From IMG/VR virus record IMGVR_UViG_3300047510_000227, positions 1 through 31,177 of that record: a DNA stretch of 31,177 nucleotides; one strand, written 5' to 3'. The number at the start of each line of letters is the position of its first letter. Within the stretch, counting starts at the first letter, position 1. This document shows positions 1 to 7,238 of this stretch, piece after piece. Source of the stretch: a virus. Below the pieces are notes generated by a model. It was not told where the DNA came from. It did no database searches and worked only from the letters and a program-made list of their open reading frames with translations. Position numbers and translations under genes: made by a program.

Positions 1-612
1 GGTGTGGTCGTGCCGGAATTCAAACGTGCCAATGTGCCCAATCTCTTTGGACACATCGTGGTCGATGTAGACCTTGTAGCCGAGTTCCTGTGCCTTCTTG
101 CAGAAGAACACATCCTCGCCCATGTACCCACGGGTGGTCTGCCAAGGCATGTCGAACCAAGGCTCTGACATGCCCTCAAACACCTCACGCTTGATCAGCA
201 TTATGCCTGTCCCAATGCTTCCCACCTCTTGCAGTCCAGTGGACTCTGGCATTGTGTAAATGGGAATGCGCTTGCCGTTCTCGTCATAGTCTTGCGCCGT
301 TGGGCCAGTGGGCATTCTGCGCCGTGCGCAGTTGGCGGCCACGATCTCTTTGTCGTGCGCCAGCAATCTGCCCACCAAGTCCTGGGGGAAGGTCATGTCG
401 CTGTCGATGAACAGGATATGGGTGCAGCCCTCGCGCATGGCATCGAGGCACAGATCCGCACGCTGGTTCTGAATGATCGTGCCCTGCATCAACTTCAGAC
501 TGATAGCGTCTTGGGTGTTGAGCGTGTGGTACGCCACCATGTTCACCATGCAATAGGTGTAGTTGGTGTGTACCTGGTCACGGGCTGGCGTGCAGACTGC
601 GATGTAATTCAT
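1..612 (-). CDS. glycosyltransferase family 2-like protein (partial, 3' end outside window)
   Basis: Starts at an ATG at 612 that overlaps the stop of the upstream gene by 4 nt (ATGA). It stays open for 204 codons to the window edge, so the C-terminus is missing. The N-terminus (MNYIAVCTPAR) is the first beta-strand of a GT-A fold, followed by NQRADLCLDAM at residues 49-59. FIDSDM carries the DxD metal/nucleotide-sugar motif (D70, D72), and a later GTGIMLIKREVF and MGEDVFFCKKA resemble acceptor-side motifs of family 2 enzymes. The likely role is transfer of a sugar from a nucleotide-sugar donor to a phage or host acceptor; the substrate is unknown. It is the last gene seen of the head operon. 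A second glycosyltransferase-like gene lies at 5424-6113. Confidence 0.75.
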   Translation of the reverse strand, partial: MNYIAVCTPARDQVHTNYTYCMVNMVAYHTLNTQDAISLKLMQGTIIQNQRADLCLDAMREGCTHILFIDSDMTFPQDLVGRLLAHDKEIVAANCARRRMPTGPTAQDYDENGKRIPIYTMPESTGLQEVGSIGTGIMLIKREVFEGMSEPWFDMPWQTTRGYMGEDVFFCKKAQELGYKVYIDHDVSKEIGHIGTFEFRHDHT

Positions 613-926
613 ACTTTTCCTGGTCGAGTTCTGAAAAATTGGTTGTCACTGTCGTTGAGCCATTTCTTCATGTACTCCTGATCGTCAATTTTCCCCTCGG
701 CCTTCATCTTGTAATACAAGGCTTCTGGAATGCTTGCGACCAAGTGCCACTCACCCGTCCAATTGGCTTTCTCGTCAACTGAATTGTAAATGGCTTTGTT
801 GGCCTCGATGACATCGGTAACGTCCTGTTGCGTCTGGATCGTCACCTCATCGGTGTCGGTGTTGTAGTGCCAGTGGCGGGTGATGCCTTGCTGGGCGTTT
901 ACATCAAACAGCTTTTTTTCAATCAT
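609..926 (-). CDS. hypothetical 105-aa protein downstream of major capsid
   Basis: A 105-aa soluble acidic protein that I cannot assign to a named family. It starts MIEKKLFDVN and includes a repeated Thr/Asp-rich stretch near residues 22-40 (NTDTDEVTIQTQQDV), then a Trp-containing middle and a basic C-terminus. No membrane segment or catalytic motif is visible. The position, directly after the capsid gene and translationally coupled by ATGA to the glycosyltransferase-like gene, suggests a late gene, perhaps a head-associated or assembly protein. The ATG at 926 immediately follows the T-run of a strong terminator and has no Shine-Dalgarno within about 12 nt, so translation initiation here is unusual. 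No other Met occurs until residue 74. Confidence 0.7.
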   Translation of the reverse strand: MIEKKLFDVNAQQGITRHWHYNTDTDEVTIQTQQDVTDVIEANKAIYNSVDEKANWTGEWHLVASIPEALYYKMKAEGKIDDQEYMKKWLNDSDNQFFRTRPGKV

Positions 927-956
927 AAAAAAAGGGCCAAGTTTCCTTGGCCCTTT
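927..956 (-). terminator. intrinsic (Rho-independent) terminator after major capsid gene
   Basis: On the minus strand a perfect 11-bp stem (AAAGGGCCAAG pairing with CTTGGCCCTTT) closes a GAAA tetraloop, followed by seven T residues. It lies 10 nt past the capsid stop codon at 967. This is a textbook intrinsic terminator and should limit read-through from the abundant capsid transcript into the 105-aa gene and the glycosyltransferase-like gene. The T-run ends exactly where the next ATG begins. Confidence 0.93.
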
Positions 957-966
957 CCCGTTTGGT

Positions 967-1929
967 TTAAGAAGTAACCAAGTCTGCGGCCAGGCCGTGG
1001 GCGTTTTCAGCAGTCACTTTGTGACCCCATTCAACGATCAACATGCGCTTCTCAGCGTCACCTGTCTTGGCCAATTCGACTTGCTGGTAAGGACGCAGCA
1101 CAGTCATCTTGGCGTAGTCAGGATCAATCACCCATGCGTCACGCTCGCGTTGGAACCTGTTGGCAATAACTTGCACGTTCCCGAAATCTGAGACATAAAT
1201 ATCTACAGCGCCTACTAAAGTAGCAGGTTTTGCACCGCCATCGATATTAAAGCGTGAAGAAGCAATACCAGAGAAGCCAGACACGCGCTGCTTGTTGACA
1301 GGGCCGCACATCAGGATCTTTGGAGTGCCGCCAGCGGTCCACACCTTTTGGATGACGTTCTTCAGGATGGTTTCAGTGAAGGTACGCACGTTGCCATCGG
1401 TACGGGCGCTGTTTGGCAGCGTTGTGTACGATGGATCGACACCGTTGGTCTGCTTGTCGGTGTTGGTCTTGACAAAGGCACCCAGCGATGCAGTAGCGCG
1501 TGCAGTGGTGGAATCACCAGCAACAGCGATGGCGCCGTTGAGCATGGAGAATTCCTGGTCACGCTTCATCTCAGCGCCACGCTTTGCGATCTGGTAGGCC
1601 AGTTCGCTGCGGCGACCAGCCTTGTTGACCACTTCTTCAGTGGCCGACAGGACGATGGTCTTGCGGCTGATCTGCGCGTAGTTTTGCAAACGCACGGTGG
1701 CAGTGACAGCATCAAAAGATGCGACATCATCGCCTTCAAGCTGCGCATTGGCAGCGGCTGCGGCCAATGTGTCGGTTTGCCACTCATACAAGCTGTTGGA
1801 CACGTTTTCGCGGCCAATGTTGCTCATGTAAGGGGTTTCTTCGGGAGCGATGTTTGTGATCACATTGCTCAAGTCTTCGCGGATGCCCTTGGCCGAATAG
1901 GTCAAGAAGGTGTTGCTAACAATAGCCAT
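967..1929 (-). CDS. major capsid protein, SU10-like (DUF5309) family
   Basis: A 320-aa protein whose whole length resembles the SU10-type major capsid family with the HK97 fold. Typical features are the N-terminal TYSAKGIREDLSNVI, the APEETPYMSNIG segment (about residues 28-39), the Q-rich strand YAQISRKTIVLSATEE and the C-terminal WGHKVTAENAHG. It assembles as hexamers and pentamers of the icosahedral head around the scaffold protein encoded just upstream. The start has a good GAGG ribosome-binding site six nt before ATG at 1929. The gene is followed by a strong terminator, as expected for a highly expressed late gene. No separate decoration protein gene is recognised nearby. Confidence 0.9.
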   Translation of the reverse strand: MAIVSNTFLTYSAKGIREDLSNVITNIAPEETPYMSNIGRENVSNSLYEWQTDTLAAAAANAQLEGDDVASFDAVTATVRLQNYAQISRKTIVLSATEEVVNKAGRRSELAYQIAKRGAEMKRDQEFSMLNGAIAVAGDSTTARATASLGAFVKTNTDKQTNGVDPSYTTLPNSARTDGNVRTFTETILKNVIQKVWTAGGTPKILMCGPVNKQRVSGFSGIASSRFNIDGGAKPATLVGAVDIYVSDFGNVQVIANRFQRERDAWVIDPDYAKMTVLRPYQQVELAKTGDAEKRMLIVEWGHKVTAENAHGLAADLVTS

Positions 1930-1937
1930 GATTTACC

Positions 1938-2921
1938 TCATTTGAGTAAAAGTTCAATTGCAGAGACCGCATCGTCGATGCGGCCAGTTTTTGCAAGACG
2001 CTGCTTTGCCCTCGTACTCTCAGTTGTTGTCGAAACCCGACCTGCTGCACCCGGCTTGGCAGGTCGTGGGCCATTGTTCACAACGGGCTTGATGCCCTGG
2101 CGTTTGCTCACCATCTGGTCGTACAGCCCCGCTTTGCGCAGCAGCAAAACCAGTCGGTGGTCGTAAACGCTCTTCAAGTCTTCCTCAGAGAAACCTGCGG
2201 CCTTCGCAGATTCAACCACCAGCGCCTTTTCGGCCTTGGCCGTCTTGGGATCTCGCCACTCGGGCAAGGCTGCCAGCAGGGCATCTTTCTGGCTAGAAAG
2301 AGTCTCCTCCATGGCACGCTGCTGTTCATACTGGGACAGTTGAGCCAACCGCTGCTGCTCGGCCTGAATAGCATAGGCTTTCTCTTGTCTCTCCCGCATG
2401 ACCTCTTTTTGCCGCACCCACTCGATTGGGTCTTCATGATAAAGACGGTCCAAATCGACTTGCGGCTCGGTTGCCTGAAGTTGTGCTTGCAATGCACCCA
2501 ACAATTGAGCGTACTGTTGACGCTCGGCCCGAACTGCCTGCGTTTCTTGCTCGACTTGCTTTCGCACCTCGGCAATCTGCTGCGTTTTTCGGGTGTAGTC
2601 CTGGGTCCGCGAGTAGCCGTTCTGGAGTTCCTCCAGAGTCACAGCGACTTCCTTGCCGTCAACCTTGACGGTGAAAGTCTGTGCCTGGTCTTGCTCCTCT
2701 TGCTCCTCGCCGTCCTCGGACTGTTCCTCTGCGGTTTCCTCATCTGGCGCGTCTTCCACACCAGAGGATTCCTCCTCAGAAGCCGCTGTCTCGGTATCCT
2801 CCTCGGATTCCTCGACTGGCTGCGCCTCGTCAACTTCTGCTTGTCCCTGTTCGGGGGCCATCATTGCCGAGATAGCAGTGGCCGCGTCGGCCACATTCAT
2901 TGCTTGAGATTCTGACATCAT
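1938..2921 (-). CDS. scaffolding protein (acidic, coiled-coil)
   Basis: A 327-aa protein with a strongly acidic, low-complexity N-terminal third rich in Glu/Asp/Ser (roughly residues 30-88). A short folded segment follows (TFTVKVDGKEVAVTLEEL), then a long Gln/Glu/Arg-rich coiled coil (about 110-215), and a basic C-terminal tail. This architecture plus the position between portal and capsid is typical of internal scaffolding proteins that template the procapsid and are then lost. The basic tail would be the capsid-binding end by analogy with P22; that is inference. There are two adjacent ATGs (2921 and 2918); the GAGG site is 6 nt from the second, so the protein may really begin at 2918. Confidence 0.82.
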   Translation of the reverse strand: MMSESQAMNVADAATAISAMMAPEQGQAEVDEAQPVEESEEDTETAASEEESSGVEDAPDEETAEEQSEDGEEQEEQDQAQTFTVKVDGKEVAVTLEELQNGYSRTQDYTRKTQQIAEVRKQVEQETQAVRAERQQYAQLLGALQAQLQATEPQVDLDRLYHEDPIEWVRQKEVMRERQEKAYAIQAEQQRLAQLSQYEQQRAMEETLSSQKDALLAALPEWRDPKTAKAEKALVVESAKAAGFSEEDLKSVYDHRLVLLLRKAGLYDQMVSKRQGIKPVVNNGPRPAKPGAAGRVSTTTESTRAKQRLAKTGRIDDAVSAIELLLK

Positions 2922-2926
2922 TTACC

Positions 2927-3187
2927 TCAAATTAGTTTCTGCGTGCGGTCCACAGACTTTTGGGCAATCTTGCCGTTATCCATGATCTTGATCAGTTCCT
3001 GCCGCAGACCGTCAATGGCCTGCAACATGCACCAAGCTGTCTCCCGCTTCGCGGATTCTTCGGGCTTCGATGACCGAAATGCCCAAAGCTGATCCCCTTC
3101 AAGTTTCGCAATTGCAGTGTTGAGGGTTTCGTCCTCAAGAATCTGCTGGGCCTTGCGGCCCTTCCTAATCTGTTCGTCGTGGGTCAC
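2927..3187 (-). CDS. hypothetical 86-aa protein between portal and scaffold
   Basis: Begins at a GTG (3187) that overlaps the portal stop codon as GTGA, indicating coupled translation. The 86-aa product is helical and charged (MTHDEQIRKGRKAQQILED...), with no Cys pair, membrane span or catalytic motif. The central WAFRSSKPEESAKRETAWC and MLQAIDGLRQELIKIMDNG segments recall small head-region proteins found beside portals in other podovirus-like phages. It may assist portal or scaffold assembly, but that is only inferred from its place. Confidence 0.72.
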   Translation of the reverse strand: MTHDEQIRKGRKAQQILEDETLNTAIAKLEGDQLWAFRSSKPEESAKRETAWCMLQAIDGLRQELIKIMDNGKIAQKSVDRTQKLI

Positions 3188-5382
3188 TGTGCCATTCCGT
3201 TAAAGGTTGATGGAGCCTGCGGCGGTGCTTGCATCAACTGCGCTGCTTGCTGCTGCGCAATCACCGCCTGCTGGCGTATCGCTTCACGATCAATATTCTG
3301 GGCCGCATCAATTTCGGCTGTACTGATCTGTGAGTTGTACTTTAACTCAATTTCATACTTCTTGAGATACAGGTCTTGCGCCATTTGGTCGCGCTTCAGG
3401 TCATCGTCCATGATCATCTGCTGGCGCTGGAGTTCCAGGTCAGCAGCCTTTTTCTGGATGTCGGCCTTGATGCTCTCGGCCTGCACCTGCGCCAAGATTT
3501 CCTCGGGCGTTGGTTTTGGCTGTGGCACTGGTGGCACGTAGTCGGCGGGGATGTCTTGGAAGTAGCTAGACGCATCCTTGAACCCAGACAACTCCACAAT
3601 CTTGCGCAGCGTGTTGCTGAACTGCTGCGGCGTCACCAGTGGGTTGGTGGGGCCAAGCTGCTGCAAAATCTGCTCTTGCTTGGCCAATATCATCATCAAA
3701 GCCTGGCGGCGCTCGTTCATGTCGCCATTGCCCAGCCCGATGTTGATGCTGGCGTCCATGGTGGCCTCCCAGTGGCGCGGGTCCATCGCCACCCACTCGT
3801 TGCGCATCCGCACCATGCGTGCCTTGTCCTGATGGGTCACCACCAAGAACAAGATGCCCTTAAACAGCTTTTTCATGCCCTCGGCCAAGATGCGTGCTGT
3901 CAACTCAATGCGGCCTTGGCTGGCGCTGATGGTGGCGTTCACCGCCGCCTTGGTGCTGGACTGCAAGGCATCGGCGTTCAGGCCCATGGCCGCCTTGCTC
4001 ATGCCCGTGCGGTCTTCCTTGATCTGGTCCATGTATTCCATCATCGGGAATGCAGCCTGACCGACAAATGGTGTGGACAGCGGCTGGACCATGCCTGGCG
4101 CACGCATCCGAATAATTGCGCCTGTCTCGTTGTTCAGCACATCGTCGATGTTGACCTGGCCCTCGACCACGGCTGTGCGCGGGTGAATTGACTGCGCCAG
4201 GCTGTCGAGCGTGTTGCGCAGAATCTCCGACTTGATCTCCTGCAAGTCGCGGGTGATGTCAAAAATGCTCATCGCCTCCAGTGGGCTGGTGTGTGGCTCG
4301 GGGTCGCAGGGGAAGTCGGCAAAGGGGATGTAAGAGGCCGGCAAGTTGCGCACCACCTTGTAGCCGCTGCCCATGCAGCAGACCTTGCGCAACTCGGCAA
4401 TACCATCGCCGTCATAGTCCACACGCGAATACGCCTCCACATACAGCACCCGGCGCATCATCGGGTTGGCAGCGTCATTGGTGCCGAATGTCGTGGACAG
4501 CGGCTGGCGTGCCAGATACTCATCATTGCTGTCCAAGTCATTGGACATGATGTTTTCTTCAATTTCTTCTTGGTCATACCCCATGGCGATCAGGTCGGCC
4601 ACGGTCGCCATCTGGCGGTGCGCAATGATGGTCGAGTCATCAAAGGACCGGGCGCGGCGGTCCAGCAGCAACTCCTCGGGCGGCACGGCCATGATGCGGA
4701 TGCGGCCATCCTTGGTGATGCGCTTGATCTGCACATCGTGCAGCATGGGCGCAGGCATCACCACGGGCTGGCCCGTCATCGGGTCCACCGTGGTCAGTTG
4801 CATCTCGTCCACATCGGGATCAGGGTAGGACACCACGATCTTGACCTCGGCATCCGGCTCCTGCATCAGCATTTGCAGCGTCTGCTCGTCCAGCCCCGTG
4901 TACTCGTCAATGTGGACCTTCTCCTCGTCCTCCCACCAGAATTTCGCAATGCCGCACTTGCGCACCAGCGAATCCTTGAAGATGGCGTAACTGGTCAAAA
5001 ACCCGTTGTTGTCGTTTTGGAAGATGTAGTTGACGTAATCGGTCGCCTGCTTGGCGTTTGCCACATCCTCTGGGCCGCGCGGCACAAACTCCACCACGTT
5101 CTCGGTGCTGAAGAAAACACGCATCAGGCTGGGCAGCATGGCGCTCACCGTGTCGCGCACCTCCATGGCCACCACTTTGCTGTTGCCCTCGACCTCGTTG
5201 CCGAACAGGTCGCCACGGTAATACTCGGTGCCCTTGGCCCGTGTGGGCGAGATGTCGCTGTCGATGTAGCTGACCGCATCCACCAGGTCTTGCGTAATGA
5301 TGGCCTGCAACTCGGCATCATCCATGGGCTGTACCGCCGTGATGTCGGTGTTGATCGTGTTGGTGATGTCTTGCTCGTTCAT
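3184..5382 (-). CDS. portal protein (P22/SU10-like)
   Basis: A 732-aa protein in the usual size range of P22-type portals. The N-terminal wing holds YYRGDLFGNEVEGNSKVV and RDTVSAMLPSLMRVFF. The middle contains the stem/clip-like segment ending in EYMDQIKEDRTGMSKAAMG with the RTGMS signature seen in this family. The C-terminal region (about 620-715) is a long Gln/Ala/Asp-rich helix resembling the portal barrel. The dodecamer would form the DNA entry vertex, docking the terminase encoded upstream. The gene has a GAGG site 7 nt before ATG and ends in a GTGA overlap with the next gene. The long antisense reading frames across this gene are composition artefacts. Confidence 0.9.
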   Translation of the reverse strand: MNEQDITNTINTDITAVQPMDDAELQAIITQDLVDAVSYIDSDISPTRAKGTEYYRGDLFGNEVEGNSKVVAMEVRDTVSAMLPSLMRVFFSTENVVEFVPRGPEDVANAKQATDYVNYIFQNDNNGFLTSYAIFKDSLVRKCGIAKFWWEDEEKVHIDEYTGLDEQTLQMLMQEPDAEVKIVVSYPDPDVDEMQLTTVDPMTGQPVVMPAPMLHDVQIKRITKDGRIRIMAVPPEELLLDRRARSFDDSTIIAHRQMATVADLIAMGYDQEEIEENIMSNDLDSNDEYLARQPLSTTFGTNDAANPMMRRVLYVEAYSRVDYDGDGIAELRKVCCMGSGYKVVRNLPASYIPFADFPCDPEPHTSPLEAMSIFDITRDLQEIKSEILRNTLDSLAQSIHPRTAVVEGQVNIDDVLNNETGAIIRMRAPGMVQPLSTPFVGQAAFPMMEYMDQIKEDRTGMSKAAMGLNADALQSSTKAAVNATISASQGRIELTARILAEGMKKLFKGILFLVVTHQDKARMVRMRNEWVAMDPRHWEATMDASINIGLGNGDMNERRQALMMILAKQEQILQQLGPTNPLVTPQQFSNTLRKIVELSGFKDASSYFQDIPADYVPPVPQPKPTPEEILAQVQAESIKADIQKKAADLELQRQQMIMDDDLKRDQMAQDLYLKKYEIELKYNSQISTAEIDAAQNIDREAIRQQAVIAQQQAAQLMQAPPQAPSTFNGMAQ

Positions 5383-5423
5383 GGCTGTGCCTCAAGGTGA
5401 ACTGGATGCGTCAATTTTAGTCT

Positions 5424-6113
5424 TCAATGGTCGAACCAAGCCTTGGCATAAGACGGCCTGTTCTCTAACAGCCAAGGCATCGCCTCGTCGTGCAGTTTCT
5501 TTGCATTAAAGCCAATTGTGTGGCTGCCAATGTGGTGGACGTAGGACGCGCTGACAAAGTGGCTGAACCCGCGCTCAATCAGATCCCGGCAATGCACATC
5601 GTCCGAGTACCAATTCAGTGGGGGAAACCCCTCGCCAAATGCCTCCTTGGTGATGTACGCAAAGATAGGGCTGACCTCCTCAACCATGCGAATGAAGTTC
5701 TCCGAGGAAAACTTGTAAAAGTGCAGGCGCTCTCCTGGTTCACAGATCCGCACGTTTTGGCATGGCCGCGCAGCATCGCTGCGTGATGCAATCCAGCCGG
5801 CCTTGACGCTGTGCATGGTCTTGACGATCTGCACATCCTCCATCAACGTCTTCACGCTGTCAGGGGTCAGCACGATGTCATCGTTTGCCACGATGCAATC
5901 ATTCCAGTCCTTGAGCGCCTCGCCGATCACATGGTTGTAGTCATCGCCAAAGTTGCTCGGCTGGCCGTAAATCTTGAGGAATGCGTCGTGCTTTTCGATC
6001 ACCGACTCAGGGCCGCGCAGGTAGACAGGGCACTCGGGTGCGTACTGCTTGATGGACTCCAGCAGCACCGCCAAGCCCTTGCCATGCACGGTCGAGATAC
6101 AAATAGGGATCAT
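5424..6113 (-). CDS. glycosyltransferase family 2-like protein
   Basis: The start chosen is ATG 6113 (MIPICISTVHGKG), which overlaps the preceding stop as ATGA; upstream in-frame sequence belongs to the preceding gene in another frame. The 229-aa product has a GT-A-like first strand, a VYLRGPESVI segment, an NHVIGEAL helix and WNDCIVANDDIVLTPDS (about residues 69-85), where NDDI takes the place of the DxD metal site. A WYSDDVHCRDLIERGF segment near residue 165 and a C-terminal HHIGSHTI resemble the acceptor half of these enzymes. It sits inside the packaging/head operon between small basic proteins and the portal. Sugar and acceptor are unknown; modification of virion or host surface is possible. 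Confidence 0.72.
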   Translation of the reverse strand: MIPICISTVHGKGLAVLLESIKQYAPECPVYLRGPESVIEKHDAFLKIYGQPSNFGDDYNHVIGEALKDWNDCIVANDDIVLTPDSVKTLMEDVQIVKTMHSVKAGWIASRSDAARPCQNVRICEPGERLHFYKFSSENFIRMVEEVSPIFAYITKEAFGEGFPPLNWYSDDVHCRDLIERGFSHFVSASYVHHIGSHTIGFNAKKLHDEAMPWLLENRPSYAKAWFDH

Positions 6114-6406
6114 TTTTTGGCTTTGTTTCTGGCCGAGATGGCCTTTGCCTTGGCTTTGGCATCTTCCTTGGAACTTGCGCCCCACGCCGTGAGGGACAGC
6201 AGCAGCCGAGTCGGCTCGCCACCCTTCATCTCTGGCCCAGGCATATTGCCCATACGCGCCAAGAAGCTGGCGCGCCGCGGGTTGTCACCCGACTTGACCG
6301 GGGCTTTGAGGTTCATGCCCTCGGCCTTGGCGCTGGCGCGGCCCTTGGCATTCAAGCCGCCCGAGGGGCTTTTGCCCTCGGCACGCTGCCATGCTGGCGT
6401 CTTCAT
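6110..6406 (-). CDS. DUF6321-like small basic phage protein
   Basis: A 98-aa Lys/Ala/Gly-rich basic protein. The N-terminus TPAWQRAEGKSPSGGLNAKGR followed by LKAPVKSGDNPRRASFLARM matches the conserved pattern I know for the DUF6321 family of phage proteins. The C-terminus is a Lys/Ala-rich tail (KEDAKAKAKAISARNKAKK). It is coupled by ATGA overlaps to the genes on both sides. The basic composition suggests binding to nucleic acid or acidic proteins, but no activity is known to me. It belongs to a block of small conserved genes between terminase and portal. Confidence 0.75.
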   Translation of the reverse strand: MKTPAWQRAEGKSPSGGLNAKGRASAKAEGMNLKAPVKSGDNPRRASFLARMGNMPGPEMKGGEPTRLLLSLTAWGASSKEDAKAKAKAISARNKAKK

Positions 6407-6558
6407 TTTTTGGCCTTCACTGGCTTGGCCGTTTTAGCCGCTGCCTTAAAAGCAGCAGCCGTTGGCGCACCCTTTGCGCCAGGCTGGCGCATTTTCTCTT
6501 TAGAGCCAGCAGCGATTCTTTCGCGTTTTGAATGAATGTTTGCATATAAGCCTTTCAT
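6403..6558 (-). CDS. 51-aa Lys/Ala-rich basic phage protein
   Basis: A short gene read directly from the sequence: ATG at 6558, TGA at 6405-6403, with ATGA overlaps at both ends. The product starts MKGLYANIHSKRERIAAGS, continues through KMRQPGAKGAPTAAAFK and ends in a Lys/Ala tail (AAKTAKPVKAKK). I recall very similar short proteins beside DUF6321 genes in other phages, and the order is conserved. It is strongly basic, has no membrane span, and its function is unknown. Confidence 0.75.
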   Translation of the reverse strand: MKGLYANIHSKRERIAAGSKEKMRQPGAKGAPTAAAFKAAAKTAKPVKAKK

Positions 6559-7028
6559 GACTCGTCCCCCTCGTATTCGCCTTCTTCCATGTCTTCGCCC
6601 TCTTGCTCACCCGTATTGGGTCCACCCACCACCCACGCATCGCAGGTGCGGCTGGCTGCGCACTTGAAGTCAAAAATCTCGCAGTAACCCAACTCGGCCA
6701 GGCGGATCGTTCCCCATGGGTCGGCATCCATGCCAATGCCATTGGCGATGCACTCTTTGATGTCATCGGACACATTGAATGCCGCGCAGTTCCCGCACAG
6801 GCTCGTCTTGGCTGCCTTCTCTGACACATCCCAGGTGTCAGCCTTCTTTGCCCAAAACGCACGGTTTGGCAGCTTGGGGTTTTGCGGCCCATAGGCCGCA
6901 CTGGTAATCGCCTTGGCCCTGTTTTTCAGGTTCAGCGTGATGTCTTGGGTCGGCATCGGGCAGTTGCCGCCATCCTCCATGTCATCCCGGTCCATGGCTT
7001 GCTCCATGGTGCGCTTTAGCGTCGCCAT
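6555..7028 (-). CDS. Cys-rich 157-aa phage protein (possible metal-binding)
   Basis: A 157-aa protein with a Lys/Arg/Met N-terminus, a central Cys-containing domain and a very acidic C-terminal tail (EEGEYEGDES). The domain has CGNCAAFNV, IKECIANGIGMD, GYCEIFDFKCAASRTCDAW: six to seven cysteines arranged as C-x2-C plus later CxxxxxxxC and C-x4-C. This spacing recalls high-potential iron-sulfur-like or zinc-binding folds; I cannot decide which. Many phages carry this protein near the terminase/portal genes. The start at ATG 7028 overlaps the upstream stop (TAATG) and has an AGGAG site. Confidence 0.78.
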   Translation of the reverse strand: MATLKRTMEQAMDRDDMEDGGNCPMPTQDITLNLKNRAKAITSAAYGPQNPKLPNRAFWAKKADTWDVSEKAAKTSLCGNCAAFNVSDDIKECIANGIGMDADPWGTIRLAELGYCEIFDFKCAASRTCDAWVVGGPNTGEQEGEDMEEGEYEGDES

Positions 7029-7213
7029 TACTTCTTGCTCCTGTTGGTGGCTGTGCGCTGGCCGCGCATGGGCATCTTGGCTTCGCTCATGGCAATGGCG
7101 ACCGCCTGCTTGGGGTTTTTCACCACCTTGCCAGTGCCGCCGCTGTGCAGCTTGCCAGCCTTGTACTCGGACATGACCTTGCCGATTTTCTTGTCTGCCT
7201 TGCTCATGCGCAT
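7028..7213 (-). CDS. DUF6496-like small basic protein
   Basis: A 61-aa basic protein. The order MSKADKKIGKVMSEYKAGKLHSG then KNPKQAVAIAMSEA then a Lys/Arg-rich tail fits the DUF6496 pattern I know from phages and bacteria. It has a GGAGG site 4 nt before ATG 7213; an in-frame ATG at 7207 is an alternative. It lies between the terminase large subunit gene and the Cys-rich gene and is probably co-expressed with both. The function is not known; DNA binding is a guess from its charge. Confidence 0.75.
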   Translation of the reverse strand: MRMSKADKKIGKVMSEYKAGKLHSGGTGKVVKNPKQAVAIAMSEAKMPMRGQRTATNRSKK

Positions 7214-7238
7214 AAAACCTCCAGTTGGTTAGCCCAGA

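Noticed and set aside
1348-2915. Long plus-strand frames opposite the capsid and scaffold genes
   Set aside because: They lie antisense to well-supported capsid and scaffold genes, have no plausible ribosome-binding context and show Leu/Cys/Ser-biased compositions.
4291-5400. 369-codon open frame on the plus strand across the portal gene
   Set aside because: His/Val/Gly/Arg-rich translation typical of an antisense shadow; the minus-strand portal has clear family features, a ribosome-binding site and coupled neighbours.
5424-6185. Longer start (6185) for the glycosyltransferase-like gene
   Set aside because: The extra 24 residues are Gln/Lys/Gly-rich out-of-frame sequence of the DUF6321-like gene; the ATG at 6113 makes an exact ATGA overlap and begins a GT-A strand.
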